DNA of 61,968 nt from Gammaproteobacteria bacterium (GCA_026984215.1 JALSSO010000032.1:1-61968); one strand, 5' to 3'; positions 29,796-38,253 are shown, numbered from the stretch's first letter. The notes: generated by a model not told the origin, from the sequence alone. Numbers and translations are program-made.

Positions 29796-30467
29796 TCAGT
29801 CGGCCCCTGACTTCGTCCCTCCCGAGCTTTCCTGCGCGATCAGGTAGTCGATGATCTGGATCATTCGCTCGTAGGAGCCCGCCAGCGAGCCGCTGGTTTT
29901 GTACTTGCCCGCCACCACCACGGCTGGAACGCCATGGATGCCATAACGACGGACCCGATCACGATCCTCCCGCAGCCGCGTCTGGACTTCCAGGGAGTCG
30001 AAGGCGGCTCGGAAGGCCTCGAGGTCCACGCCGTTGGCTTCCAGGAAGCGTTCGATGGCCCGCTGATTGCGCAGGCTGCGTCCCTGTTCGTGGATCGCCT
30101 TGAAGATCAGTGGATGCAGGCGGTCGATCTCGCCCATCAGTTGCAGGGCGTAGTAGAGTCGGGCGTGGATGGTCCAGCCCGGATTCAGGGTCGCGGGGAT
30201 CCGCACGAAGTGGACCGTTTTCGGGGCGTGGGCCAGCCACTTCTCCAGGTGGGGCTCGAACCGGTAGCAGTGTGGACAGCCATACCAGAACACCTCCACC
30301 ACCTCGACCTTACCCTTGGGCGCGTCGGTGGGGACCGGTTGCGGCAGGACTTCGTAGTCGACCCCGGCGAAAAAATCGTCGTCGGCCGGTGTCGCCGACC
30401 CCGCCGCGGCGGCCCACAGCAGCGTCGTTGCGGCGACGACCCGCAGCAGCCAGCCGCCCGACGTCAT
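29796..30467 (-). CDS. dsbA: Thiol:disulfide interchange protein DsbA
   Basis: Periplasmic oxidant that introduces disulfides. 223 residues with a signal peptide (LLRVVAATTLLWAAAAGSA), active site CPHC at 64-67 in EVFWYGCPHCYRFEP, and the cis-proline loop HGVPAVVV. The ATG overlaps the cytochrome c4 stop by ATGA, so it is coexpressed with that cytochrome. A cytochrome c4-dsbA pair is common in Pseudomonas relatives. Confidence 0.96.
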   Translation of the reverse strand: MTSGGWLLRVVAATTLLWAAAAGSATPADDDFFAGVDYEVLPQPVPTDAPKGKVEVVEVFWYGCPHCYRFEPHLEKWLAHAPKTVHFVRIPATLNPGWTIHARLYYALQLMGEIDRLHPLIFKAIHEQGRSLRNQRAIERFLEANGVDLEAFRAAFDSLEVQTRLREDRDRVRRYGIHGVPAVVVAGKYKTSGSLAGSYERMIQIIDYLIAQESSGGTKSGAD

Positions 30468-31090
30468 TTCACCGCCTTTTCATTCAAATGCAGCCCGGGA
30501 ACGAAGCCCGAGACCGCCTTGATGTCGTCCACGGTCAGTCGTTCCGCGATGTTGCGCATCATGGCCGCGGGATCGGATTTGCGCTTACCATCTCGATACA
30601 ACATGAGTTGCGTTTCGATGTATTGGGCATGTTGTCCCGCCAGTGCGGGGAAGCCCGCCGCCGGGTTGCCGGCGCCGTCCGGGCCATGGCAGCCCATGCA
30701 GGAAGGGACGTCGGAGGCCGTGATGCCGCCGCGGTAGATCTCCTCTCCGCGGATGGCGTACTCGGGATTGGCCGCCGCGGGCGTCTCGGTCTGGGCGGAG
30801 AAATAGGCCGCCAGGTCCGCCATGTCCTGTTCGGAGAGGTTGGCCACCTGAGCGCTCATGATGGGGTTCTGACGCTTGCCGCTCTTGAAGGCCTTCAGCT
30901 GCCGGAGCAGATACTTTTCATTCTGTCCGGCCAGCTTGGGGAACTGGGCCACGGTGCTGTTGCCGTCGGCACCATGACAGCCCGCGCAGGCCGCCGCTTT
31001 CGCCTTGCCGGCCGCCGGATCGCCGCCCGCGGCGGCGCCCGCCGTCCACGCAGCCAAGGCCAGACCACACAGCTTGTGAGCAATCTTCAT
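30464..31090 (-). CDS. Di-heme cytochrome c4
   Basis: Periplasmic electron carrier to terminal oxidases. 208 residues: signal peptide (LCGLALAAWTAGAAAG), two class I cytochrome c domains with heme motifs CAGCH (35-39) and CMGCH (131-135), and candidate axial methionines in NPIMS and DPAAMMR. Ribosome-binding site AGGAGG before the ATG at 31090. First gene of a two-gene operon with dsbA, divergent from engB. Confidence 0.95.
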   Translation of the reverse strand: MKIAHKLCGLALAAWTAGAAAGGDPAAGKAKAAACAGCHGADGNSTVAQFPKLAGQNEKYLLRQLKAFKSGKRQNPIMSAQVANLSEQDMADLAAYFSAQTETPAAANPEYAIRGEEIYRGGITASDVPSCMGCHGPDGAGNPAAGFPALAGQHAQYIETQLMLYRDGKRKSDPAAMMRNIAERLTVDDIKAVSGFVPGLHLNEKAVK

Positions 31091-31200
31091 CCGCTACCTC
31101 CTGAATCCGCGGTGTCCCGCAGGTACGTCGTTGCCGGCCGGATGGTTGCAAACGGGCCACCACACGCGAAAATGGGCACGCACATATACCACAAACCCCG

Positions 31201-31878
31201 ATGGACGGCCAAGCTTCGACCCGCAGCCCCGACCCGGATCTCCGGTCCCTGTTCAATCGGGCCCGCTTCCTGCTGGGCGCCATGTCGCCGGCCCAGATCC
31301 CCGCCGACACGGGCGCGGAGGTGGCCTTCGCCGGCCGCTCCAATGCGGGTAAGTCCAGCGCGCTGAACCGCCTCTGCGATCGGCGCGGACTGGCGCGCAC
31401 CAGCAAGCAACCCGGACGCACGCAACAGATCAATTTCTTCACCCTCGACGACGATGCCGCTTTGCGGCTGGCCGACCTGCCCGGTTACGGCTTCGCGAAG
31501 GTGCCTTTGGCCCAACGGCGGCGCTGGGAGCAGCTGATCCGTCGGTATCTGGAAGGGCGCCGCAGCCTGCGCGGCCTGGTGCTGATCATGGATGTGCGTC
31601 ACCCTCTGAAAGACAGTGACCGTCTCTTGCTGGACTGGGCGGCGGCCCGGAGCGTCCCCGTCCACTGCGTACTGACCAAGGCCGACAAGCTCAAACGGGG
31701 GGCCCGAGTCGAGACGCTGCGCCGGGTCGAGGCCGCGGTGCAAGGCACCGGCATCGGCGTGCAGCTCTTCTCCGCTACCGCCGGGACGGGTGTGGAATCC
31801 CTGCGACGGCGGTTGGCCGGCTGGCTGGGCGATGGCGCTGGATCCGGTGGGAGGGCAAAAAAATCCCCGACTCGATAG
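31201..31878 (+). CDS. engB: Ribosome biogenesis GTPase EngB (YihA/YsxC)
   Basis: Essential-type GTPase for 50S assembly. 225 residues: G1 GRSNAGKS at 45-52, G2 region SKQPGRTQQINF, G3 DLPGYGFAKV, G4 TKADKL, G5 FSATAGTG. The ATG at 31201 has no Shine-Dalgarno sequence in front (CAAACCCCG), and TATACC lies 10 bases upstream. The C-terminal codons run into the first hairpin of the structured spacer before polA. Confidence 0.96.
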   Translation: MDGQASTRSPDPDLRSLFNRARFLLGAMSPAQIPADTGAEVAFAGRSNAGKSSALNRLCDRRGLARTSKQPGRTQQINFFTLDDDAALRLADLPGYGFAKVPLAQRRRWEQLIRRYLEGRRSLRGLVLIMDVRHPLKDSDRLLLDWAAARSVPVHCVLTKADKLKRGARVETLRRVEAAVQGTGIGVQLFSATAGTGVESLRRRLAGWLGDGAGSGGRAKKSPTR

Positions 31879-31990
31879 GGGGAGATCGAAGCCGGGGCAC
31901 GATGGGCCCGGTTGGGGGAGACCGGACCCATTTCCCGCTCAGGGAGGGAAGCGGGGGAAAGCACACCGTTTGCGGTGTGCTTGTATTTTT
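31864..31990 (+). ncRNA. Candidate small RNA or structured 3' UTR between engB and polA
   Basis: Four hairpins follow in tandem on the plus strand. They are TCCCC/GGGGA (31864-31883, over the engB stop); TGGGCCCGGT/ACCGGACCCA (31903-31930, one mismatch); TTTCCCGCT/AGCGGGGGAAA (31931-31960, bulged); and AAGCACACCG/CGGTGTGCTT (31959-31982) followed by a T-rich tail. E. coli Spot 42 and Pseudomonas ErsA occupy the polA-engB spacer, so a regulatory RNA is expected here by synteny. No sequence likeness to Spot 42 was recognised and no clear promoter was found; it may instead be the engB 3' UTR. Confidence 0.4.
31959..31990 (+). terminator. Rho-independent terminator downstream of engB
   Basis: Ten-pair perfect stem AAGCACACCG-TTTG-CGGTGTGCTT (the TTTG is the loop), then GTATTTTTG. 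It is the best intrinsic terminator in the window. Reading from the polA side the tail is C-rich, so it acts on plus-strand transcripts. Confidence 0.8.
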
Positions 31991-32033
31991 GTAGACCCGT
32001 ACGAACGCATGAAGTTCATTCCGCGCGCCGTGC

Positions 32034-32054
32034 CGCGGATCCCAAGGATCCGCG
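32034..32054. repeat. Perfect inverted repeat downstream of polA
   Basis: CGCGGATCC-CAA-GGATCCGCG, nine paired bases with a three-base loop. No T-run on either side. It could help terminate polA transcripts or stabilise their 3' ends. Confidence 0.45.
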
Positions 32055-32157
32055 CAGATCCGGCGTCGGCTCGAATCATTTTACGTCACCGATACGACTT
32101 TCGCATCCTCGTTCGGGACGGACGGCACGGTTGTCGGGACCATCTCGGGCCCCATCT

Positions 32158-34884
32158 TCAATGGGCCTCGTCCCAGTTGGTTCCCCAACCCGCCTCCACC
32201 ACCAACGGAACCCGGAGGTCGGCCGCAGCCTGCATCAGGGCACGCAGGCGAGCGCCGACCGATTCCACCGCCTCACGCTCGACCTCGAGCACCAGCTCGT
32301 CATGGACCTGCATGATCATGCGGGCCGGGATCCGTTCTTCCCGCAGCCAGGCGTCCACACGGATCATGGCCCGCTTGATGATGTCCGCCGCACTGCCTTG
32401 CATGGGGGCATTGATGGCCGTGCGTTCGGCATATTGACGGCGCTGGGCGTTGCGCGAGCGGATGTCGGGCACGTACAGCCGCCTGCCGAACAAGGTCTCC
32501 ACATAGCCCTGCGCGCGCGCCTGCTCCCGGGTGCGTTCCATGTAGGTTTTCACGCCGGGATAACGGGCGAAGTAGCGTTCCACGTAGCCCTGCGCGGACT
32601 CGCGGTCGATGCCGAGCTGGCGCGCGAGGCCGAAGGCCGACATGCCGTAGATGAGCCCGAAATTGATGGCCTTGGCGGCGCGCCGTTGTTCTGCGGTGAC
32701 CGTCTCCGGGGCCACGCCGAAGACCTCGGCGGCGGTGGCCCGGTGGATGTCCTCCCCCTCCCGGAACGCACGCAGGAGTCCTTCGTCTCCAGACAGATGG
32801 GCCATGATGCGCAGCTCGATCTGCGAATAGTCGGCGGCCAGGATGAGACAGCCCGCCGGGGCGATGAACGCCTGGCGGATCTTGCGCCCTTCGGCGGTGC
32901 GGATGGGGATGTTCTGCAGGTTCGGGTCCGAGGAGGAGAGCCGACCGGTGGCGGCCACCGCCTGGTGGTAGGAGGTGTGCACGCGGCCGGTGCGCGGATT
33001 GACCAGTTCCGGCAGCTTGGCGGTATAGGTGCCGCGCAGCTTGGACAATGAGCGGTGCTCCAGGATCACGCGCGGCAGTTCGTAGTCCACCGCCAGTTCC
33101 TGGAGGACGTCCTCGGCGGTGGAAGGCTGTCCCTTGGGCGTCCTGCGCAGTACGGGCAGGCCCAACTCGCCGAACAGGATCTCCTGGAGCTGTTTGGGGC
33201 TGCCCAGATTGAACACGCGCCCGGCAAGCTGCCAGGCCTGCTCCTCGAGCTCGTGCAGTCGCGCCGCCAGTTCCTCGCTCTGGCGGCGCAGGGCTTCGGT
33301 GTCGATGAGCACCCCGGCGCGTTCCATGCGCGAGAGCACCGGCACCAGCGGCACCTCGATGTCCCGATACACCCGGCGCAGTCCCTCGGCGGTCTCGAGC
33401 TCAGGCCACAGCCGGTGGTGCAGGCGCAAGGCCAGATCGGCGTCCTCGGCCGCGTACGGGCCGGCCTGTTCCAGGGGGACCCGGTCGAAGGAGACCTGGG
33501 CGCCACCCTTGCCCGCCACGTCCTGGTAGCTCACCGGGGTATGCCCCAGATACTTGAGGCTCAGGGTGTCCAGATCGTGGCGACTGGCCGTGGAGTTGAG
33601 CACGTAGGATTCGAGCATGGTGTCGTGGCGGATCCCGGCCAGTTCGATGCCGTGGTTGGCCAGCACGTTGCGGTCGTACTTGAGATTGTGTCCGAGTTTG
33701 GGCCGGTCCGGGTCCTCGATCCAGTCCTTCAGCACCGACCACACCTCGGCCTCCGGGAGCTGCCGCGGCGCCTCGGGGTCGTCGTGGCCGAAGGGCACGT
33801 AGGCGGCCCTGCCCGGCTCCACCGAGAAAGACACACCCACCACGCGCGCGTCCATGTATTGCAGGCTGGTGGTCTCGGTGTCGAAGGCGGCCAGGGGGGC
33901 GTCATCCAGCCGGCGCCGCCAGGCCTCGAGTGCCTCGCGGCTGAGCACCAGTTCGTACTCGCCCGCCTCGCTGCGGCGTCGGGCTTCGGGGGGGTCGTCG
34001 CCTTCCCGATCGAGCTCGCGCAGCCAGCTGCGGAACTCCAACCGTTGCAGCAGCTCGCGCAGACGCCCCCGGTCGGGCTCGCGCAAACGCAGGTCTTCCA
34101 GGTCCATCGGCAGGTCCAGATCGGTCCGGATGCGCACCAGCTCGCGCGACAAGGGCAGCTGCTCCGCCACCTCGCGCAGACGTTCACCCGCCTTGCCGCG
34201 GATCTCGTCGGCGTGTTCCAGCACCCCGTCGAGGGAACCGTAGCGTTCGATCCATCTGGCCGCCGTCTTGGGCCCGACGCCAGGCACGCCGGGGACGTTG
34301 TCGATCTTGTCCCCGGTCAGCGCCAGGAAGTCCACGATGCGTTCGGGCGGTACGCCGAACTTGTCTTGGACCGCCGCGCGGTCCAGCATGGTGTCGTCCA
34401 TGGTGTTCACCAGGGTGACGCCCCCGGTCACGAGTTGGGCCATGTCTTTGTCGCCGGTGGACACGACCACCTCCATGCCCCGTTCACGCGCCGCGCGCGC
34501 CAACGTGCCGATCACGTCGTCGGCCTCCACCCCGGGGATTTCGACCACGGGGTATCCCATGGCCCGGATGAGCTCTTGCAGCACCTCCACCTGGGCTTCC
34601 AGCTCCGCGGGCATGGGCGGGCGGTTGGCCTTGTAGTCCGCGTAGAGTGCGTCGCGGAAGGTCTTGCCCTTGGCGTCGAAGACCACCGCCATGTATTCGG
34701 GTCGGTAGGTGTCGCGTAGCTTGCGCAGCATGTTGACCACCCCGTAGACCGCCCCGGTGGGTTCACCGCGGGAGTTGGTCAGCGCCGGCAGCGCATGGAA
34801 GGCGCGATACAGATACGACGACCCATCCACCAGTACCAACGGCTTGGGCGTATCGCCATGGGGCGGCCGTTCGGCTTGTGGCAT
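32158..34884 (-). CDS. polA: DNA polymerase I
   Basis: 908 residues with all three domains. The N-terminal 5' nuclease has VLVDGSSYLYRAFHAL and GVEADDVIGTLA. The 3'-5' proofreading domain is intact, with DEDD residues in AAFDTETTSL (Asp335, Glu337) and GHNLKYDRNVL. The C-terminal polymerase has DYSQIELRIMAHLSGD, the O helix RRAAKAINFGLIYG, and MQVHDELVLEV. ATG 34884 is preceded by GAGGTCC. Convergent with engB, divergent from dctQ. Confidence 0.98.
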   Translation of the reverse strand: MPQAERPPHGDTPKPLVLVDGSSYLYRAFHALPALTNSRGEPTGAVYGVVNMLRKLRDTYRPEYMAVVFDAKGKTFRDALYADYKANRPPMPAELEAQVEVLQELIRAMGYPVVEIPGVEADDVIGTLARAARERGMEVVVSTGDKDMAQLVTGGVTLVNTMDDTMLDRAAVQDKFGVPPERIVDFLALTGDKIDNVPGVPGVGPKTAARWIERYGSLDGVLEHADEIRGKAGERLREVAEQLPLSRELVRIRTDLDLPMDLEDLRLREPDRGRLRELLQRLEFRSWLRELDREGDDPPEARRRSEAGEYELVLSREALEAWRRRLDDAPLAAFDTETTSLQYMDARVVGVSFSVEPGRAAYVPFGHDDPEAPRQLPEAEVWSVLKDWIEDPDRPKLGHNLKYDRNVLANHGIELAGIRHDTMLESYVLNSTASRHDLDTLSLKYLGHTPVSYQDVAGKGGAQVSFDRVPLEQAGPYAAEDADLALRLHHRLWPELETAEGLRRVYRDIEVPLVPVLSRMERAGVLIDTEALRRQSEELAARLHELEEQAWQLAGRVFNLGSPKQLQEILFGELGLPVLRRTPKGQPSTAEDVLQELAVDYELPRVILEHRSLSKLRGTYTAKLPELVNPRTGRVHTSYHQAVAATGRLSSSDPNLQNIPIRTAEGRKIRQAFIAPAGCLILAADYSQIELRIMAHLSGDEGLLRAFREGEDIHRATAAEVFGVAPETVTAEQRRAAKAINFGLIYGMSAFGLARQLGIDRESAQGYVERYFARYPGVKTYMERTREQARAQGYVETLFGRRLYVPDIRSRNAQRRQYAERTAINAPMQGSAADIIKRAMIRVDAWLREERIPARMIMQVHDELVLEVEREAVESVGARLRALMQAAADLRVPLVVEAGWGTNWDEAH

Positions 34885-35012
34885 GGATGAGGACCTCGGT
34901 GGAGTCGAGTTTGCGGTGCCTTTCGCGTGCCGCCGATGATACCGCAGCGGGCTCCCGTGGGCGGCCCGCTGCTGCTACTCTATGTCGCTTTTCGGGCCAT
35001 CCCCGCCGCATC

Positions 35013-35555
35013 ATGTCCGCAGCCGCCCTACCACAACGCCTGCGCCGTTGGGCCGATCATATCGACCGGCTGAGCCGCGGCGTGGGCCACGCGGTGGCCT
35101 GGCTCACCCTGGCCATGGTGCTGGTGACCTTCGCCATCGTCGTGCTGCGCTACGGGTTCGGATTGGGTTGGATCGCCATGCAGGAGTCGGTGGTCTATAT
35201 GCATGCCATGGCTTTCATGCTGGGAGCGGCCTATACCTTGCAGGCCGACGAACACGTGCGCGTGGACATCTTCTACCGGAGCTGGCCGCCGCGCGCGCGC
35301 GCCTGGGTCGATCTGGTGGGCACGGTGGTCTTCCTGTGGCCCCTGTGCGCGGCCATCGCCTGGTTTTCCTGGGGATACGTCGCGACCTCTTGGGTGATGC
35401 ACGAGGGCTCGCGCGAGGCCGGCGGCCTCCCATGGGTGTACCTCCTCAAGACATTGATCCCGGCGTTGGCTATCACATTGGCGGTGCAGGGGGCAGCGAC
35501 AGTGTTGCGCAGCCTGGCCATCCTCGTCGGAACCGGGGAGGAAGTCCGGGCATGA
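35013..35555 (+). CDS. dctQ: TRAP transporter small permease (DctQ family)
   Basis: 180 residues with four membrane helices (about 27-45, 55-72, 95-117 and 140-160). It includes ADEHVRVDIFYRSWPPRARA, the charged loop typical of DctQ. Together with DctM it forms the membrane part of a sodium-driven, binding-protein-dependent importer of organic acids. ATG 35013 is chosen over an upstream open frame that would overlap polA. Its stop overlaps the dctM start (ATGA). Confidence 0.92.
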   Translation: MSAAALPQRLRRWADHIDRLSRGVGHAVAWLTLAMVLVTFAIVVLRYGFGLGWIAMQESVVYMHAMAFMLGAAYTLQADEHVRVDIFYRSWPPRARAWVDLVGTVVFLWPLCAAIAWFSWGYVATSWVMHEGSREAGGLPWVYLLKTLIPALAITLAVQGAATVLRSLAILVGTGEEVRA

Positions 35556-36919
35556 TCGCGCTGGCCCTGTTCCTGTGCGTGGTGGCGGTACTCATGGCCG
35601 GCTACCCGGTGGCCTTCACCCTGGGTGGTGTCGCCCTGCTCTTTGCCTTGGGCGGCATGGCCTTGGGCGGCTTCGATCCGGCCTTCCTGGAGGCCCTGCC
35701 CAGCCGCCTGTTCGGCATCATGACCAACGAGACGCTCATGGCCGTGCCCCTGTTCGTCTTCATGGGGGTGATGCTGGAGCGCACGCGCATCGCCGAGGAG
35801 CTTTTGGATACCATGGCGGCCCTGTTCGGCCGCCTGCGTGGCGGGTTGGCGGTGGCCGTCACGGTGGTGGGCATGCTCATGGCCGCCAGCACGGGCATCG
35901 TCGGGGCCACCGTGGTCACCATGGGGCTGCTCTCCCTGCCTACCATGCTCCGGCGGGGTTATGACCCGGCCATCGCCTCGGGCACCATCTGCGCCTCGGG
36001 CACGCTGGGCCAGATCATCCCTCCGTCCATCATCTTGGTGCTCCTGGGTGACGTGGTCTCCACCGCCTACCAGCAGGCCCAGCTCGCCCAAGGCGTGTTC
36101 TCGCCGCGCACGGTCTCCGTGGGCGACCTGTTCGCCGGTGCCCTGGTTCCCGGCTTGCTTCTGGTGTTGGCCTATCTGGTCTTTCTGGTCGTTTATGCCG
36201 GCTGGCGGCCCGAGCACATGCCCCCTGCCCCGAAAGGGTCGGGCGAGGCCGGACTCGGACGGCGGCTGGCCCGTTCACTGCTGCCGCCGCTCGTGCTGAT
36301 CCTCGCCGTGCTCGGCTCCATCATCGGGGGGTTGGCCACGCCCACCGAGGCGGCGTCGGTGGGGGCGGTGGGGGCGCTGGCATTGGCCGTAATCAAACGC
36401 GAGCTGGACCTGGCGCGACTCCAGGAGGTCATGCGCAGCACCGTCCGGGTGAGCGCCATGGTGTTCCTGATTCTCATCGGCGCCTCGGTGTTTTCGCTGG
36501 TATTTCGCGGCTACGGGGGGGACGACGTCGTCCACGAACTGCTCACGCAGCTACCGGGGGGTGCTTTCGGCGCCATGCTGAGTGTGATGCTGCTCATGTT
36601 TCTGTTGGGCTTCGTGCTGGACTTCATCGAGATCACTTTCGTGGTGGTGCCCATCGTGGGCCCCATCCTTCTGCAGATGGGGCTGGACCCGGTCTGGCTG
36701 GGAGTCATGATCGCCCTGAACCTGCAGACCTCCTTCCTCACGCCGCCTTTCGGTTTCGCGCTGTTCTATCTGCGCGGGGTGGCGCCGGCGGAGGTGCCCA
36801 CGCAGGCCATTTACCGGGGTGTGGTTCCGTTCATCGCGATCCAGCTCGGCATGCTCGCCCTACTGGGCGTCTGGCCGTCGCTGGCCACTTGGCTGCCTGG
36901 GTTTCTCTATACCGACTGA
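35552..36919 (+). CDS. dctM: TRAP transporter large permease (DctM family)
   Basis: 455 residues, about twelve membrane helices. Family landmarks are FVFMGVMLERTRIAEELLDT, GRLRGGLAVAVTVVGMLMAASTG (in parts), GTICASGTLGQIIPPSIILV, GLATPTEAASVGAVGAL and LQTSFLTPPFGFALFYLRG. Coupled to dctQ by ATGA. No dctP follows; the only binding-protein gene in the window is at 42174-43286 on the other strand. Confidence 0.96.
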   Translation: MIALALFLCVVAVLMAGYPVAFTLGGVALLFALGGMALGGFDPAFLEALPSRLFGIMTNETLMAVPLFVFMGVMLERTRIAEELLDTMAALFGRLRGGLAVAVTVVGMLMAASTGIVGATVVTMGLLSLPTMLRRGYDPAIASGTICASGTLGQIIPPSIILVLLGDVVSTAYQQAQLAQGVFSPRTVSVGDLFAGALVPGLLLVLAYLVFLVVYAGWRPEHMPPAPKGSGEAGLGRRLARSLLPPLVLILAVLGSIIGGLATPTEAASVGAVGALALAVIKRELDLARLQEVMRSTVRVSAMVFLILIGASVFSLVFRGYGGDDVVHELLTQLPGGAFGAMLSVMLLMFLLGFVLDFIEITFVVVPIVGPILLQMGLDPVWLGVMIALNLQTSFLTPPFGFALFYLRGVAPAEVPTQAIYRGVVPFIAIQLGMLALLGVWPSLATWLPGFLYTD

Positions 36920-36958
36920 GTGACCGTGGTACGGGACCCGCGGCGGCTTGCCCACGGC

Positions 36959-36979
36959 CGCCGTTCAGTCGGCGTTTTT
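36959..36979 (+). terminator. Terminator after dctQM
   Basis: CGCCG-TTCAGT-CGGCG followed by TTTTT. The left arm can also pair with CGGCGGC at 36941-36947, giving an alternative stem. Confidence 0.55.
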
Positions 36980-37090
36980 GTGCCGTTGGTCGGAAACCGG
37001 CTTTTGCCTACGCGAAGAATCGCCCTGGGCGGTTGTGTCCGGACGCCGTTTTTGACAGCCGTTTCCAGATCAGCTGCTGAATGCCATTGT

Positions 37091-37103
37091 GGGGTATAAC
37101 CCC
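37091..37103. promoter_or_regulatory. Palindrome upstream of rpfF, possible operator
   Basis: GGGGT-ATA-ACCCC, an inverted repeat with five-base arms whose centre contains TATAAC, a possible -10. It lies about 220 bases before the rpfF start. Confidence 0.3.
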
Positions 37104-37206
37104 ATGTCTTCATTGGTATTTTTACGTACTTCGGAAATCGGCCGGCTGGCGTGTTCCAGGGTCGTCGGATCTCGGGAACACGAATCGAGGGCTCAGGCGC
37201 GGCGGG

Positions 37207-37227
37207 CGCCCCCGGCTTGCCGGGGCG
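37207..37227 (+). other. GC-rich hairpin in the rpfF leader region
   Basis: CGCCCCCGGC-TT-GCCGGGGCG, nine pairs with one bulged C. No T-tract follows, so a leader structure is more likely than a simple terminator. Confidence 0.35.
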
Positions 37228-37321
37228 GTATTGAAGGTCTAGCTTGAGTTGCAAGGCGCCGGGGTAGCCGTACCGCGCCGTCTCAGTCATCAAGTGCCAA
37301 CGATTCCAGAGGTGCCGCGCC

Positions 37322-38209
37322 ATGGACACACACATGAAAACAACACTCTCGCTCGTTACGGATGAACCCAACCTGTACTCCCAGCTCAAGCTCCACTACG
37401 AAGCCAAACACGAGCTGGTCTGGTGCTATATGGCGCCGGCCGGACGTCCGTGCCTCACCCCGGATCTCCTGATGGAGATGAACAGTTGGTTCGAGCGGCT
37501 GCGCAAGCATCGAGGCGGTTATGCATCTCAGGATATCCAGTACCATGTCGTCGCTTCGGCCACTCCGGGCGTCTACAACTATGGGGGCGATCTGGAGTTG
37601 TTCGTACACTTGGTTCGCATGGGTGACCGGGAGGGCCTGCGGGAATACGCCAAGCTGTGCAACGATGCGCTGGACCACAATCTCTCGAGGTTCGGTCGGG
37701 AAATCACCACCATTGCGCTTGTGCAGGGCGACGCGCTGGGCGGAGCGTGCCAGATTGCTTTCTCCCATGACGTGGTGATTGCCGAGCGTGGGGTTCGCAT
37801 GGGAATGCCGGAGATTCTGTTCAACCTGCCTCCGGGGCTTGGGGCGCTGCCGATTCTAGCCAGCAAGGTTGGTCCGGCGATGGCGGAACGAATGATTCTG
37901 AGCGGCGATAACTATTCCGTCGAAGAGCTCCACGACCTGGGATTGGTGCAGGTAATCGCCGAGCCGGGGGAAGGAGAAATGGCCGTCTATGAGTACATCC
38001 GGCGTAACCGGCGTTGCGCCAGTGCGACCCGGGCATTGAGACGCATGCAGGGGAGGCTGCACGCGGTCACGCGTCAAGCCCTGGATGACATGGTCGAGAT
38101 CTGGCTCGATGCGGCCTTTGCGTTGAGCGAGAAGGACCTGCGTATGGTGGAGCGCTTGAACCGCCGTCAGACGGGTTCTGTACGCAAACGCGAAGTTGCA
38201 GCGCGGTAA
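37322..38209 (+). CDS. rpfF: RpfF-like crotonase (DSF synthase homologue) with a Glu-to-Gln change in the active site
   Basis: 295 residues, crotonase fold. From memory of Xanthomonas RpfF, it shares PGVYNYGGDLELF, IALVQGDALGG, ERGVRMGMPEILFNLPPG and a C-terminal IWLDAAFALSEKDLR helix. RpfF makes cis-2-unsaturated fatty acid signals (DSF) from acyl-ACP using two catalytic glutamates, Glu141 and Glu161. Here the second is present (Glu164) but the first is Gln144 (CAG at 37751-37753), at the same 20-residue spacing. The start is ATG 37322, with AGAGGTG upstream. It is convergent with rpfC/rpfG genes, as in Xanthomonas. It could be an altered-specificity enzyme, a hydratase-dead thioesterase, or a binding protein. 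Confidence 0.85.
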   Translation: MDTHMKTTLSLVTDEPNLYSQLKLHYEAKHELVWCYMAPAGRPCLTPDLLMEMNSWFERLRKHRGGYASQDIQYHVVASATPGVYNYGGDLELFVHLVRMGDREGLREYAKLCNDALDHNLSRFGREITTIALVQGDALGGACQIAFSHDVVIAERGVRMGMPEILFNLPPGLGALPILASKVGPAMAERMILSGDNYSVEELHDLGLVQVIAEPGEGEMAVYEYIRRNRRCASATRALRRMQGRLHAVTRQALDDMVEIWLDAAFALSEKDLRMVERLNRRQTGSVRKREVAAR

Positions 38210-38224
38210 CGAGGCGTGGTGGCG

Positions 38225-38253
38225 CCCGCCGGGTCCGTTCGAGACCCGGCGGG
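38225..38253. terminator. Hairpin between convergent rpfF and rpfC
   Basis: CCCGCCGGGTC-CGTTCGA-GACCCGGCGGG, eleven perfect pairs in the 63-base gap. No T-run on either strand, so termination may be inefficient or Rho-assisted. Confidence 0.45.

Larger units (their letters stand above)
36920..37321. other. 402-base gene-free region between dctM and the rpfF homologue
   Basis: It holds a terminator for dctQM (36959-36979), an unpaired TTGACA (37052-37057) with no good -10 at the right distance, and a GGGGT-ATA-ACCCC palindrome (37091-37103). The stretch around 37070-37140 is AT-richer, and a strong GC hairpin lies at 37207-37227. No coding sequence was recognised. It probably carries the promoter and control sites of rpfF. 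Confidence 0.6.

Noticed and set aside
31850-31990. Direct Spot 42 homologue
   Set aside because: Position agrees but I could not match the Spot 42 sequence or its unpaired regions; kept only as a positional candidate.
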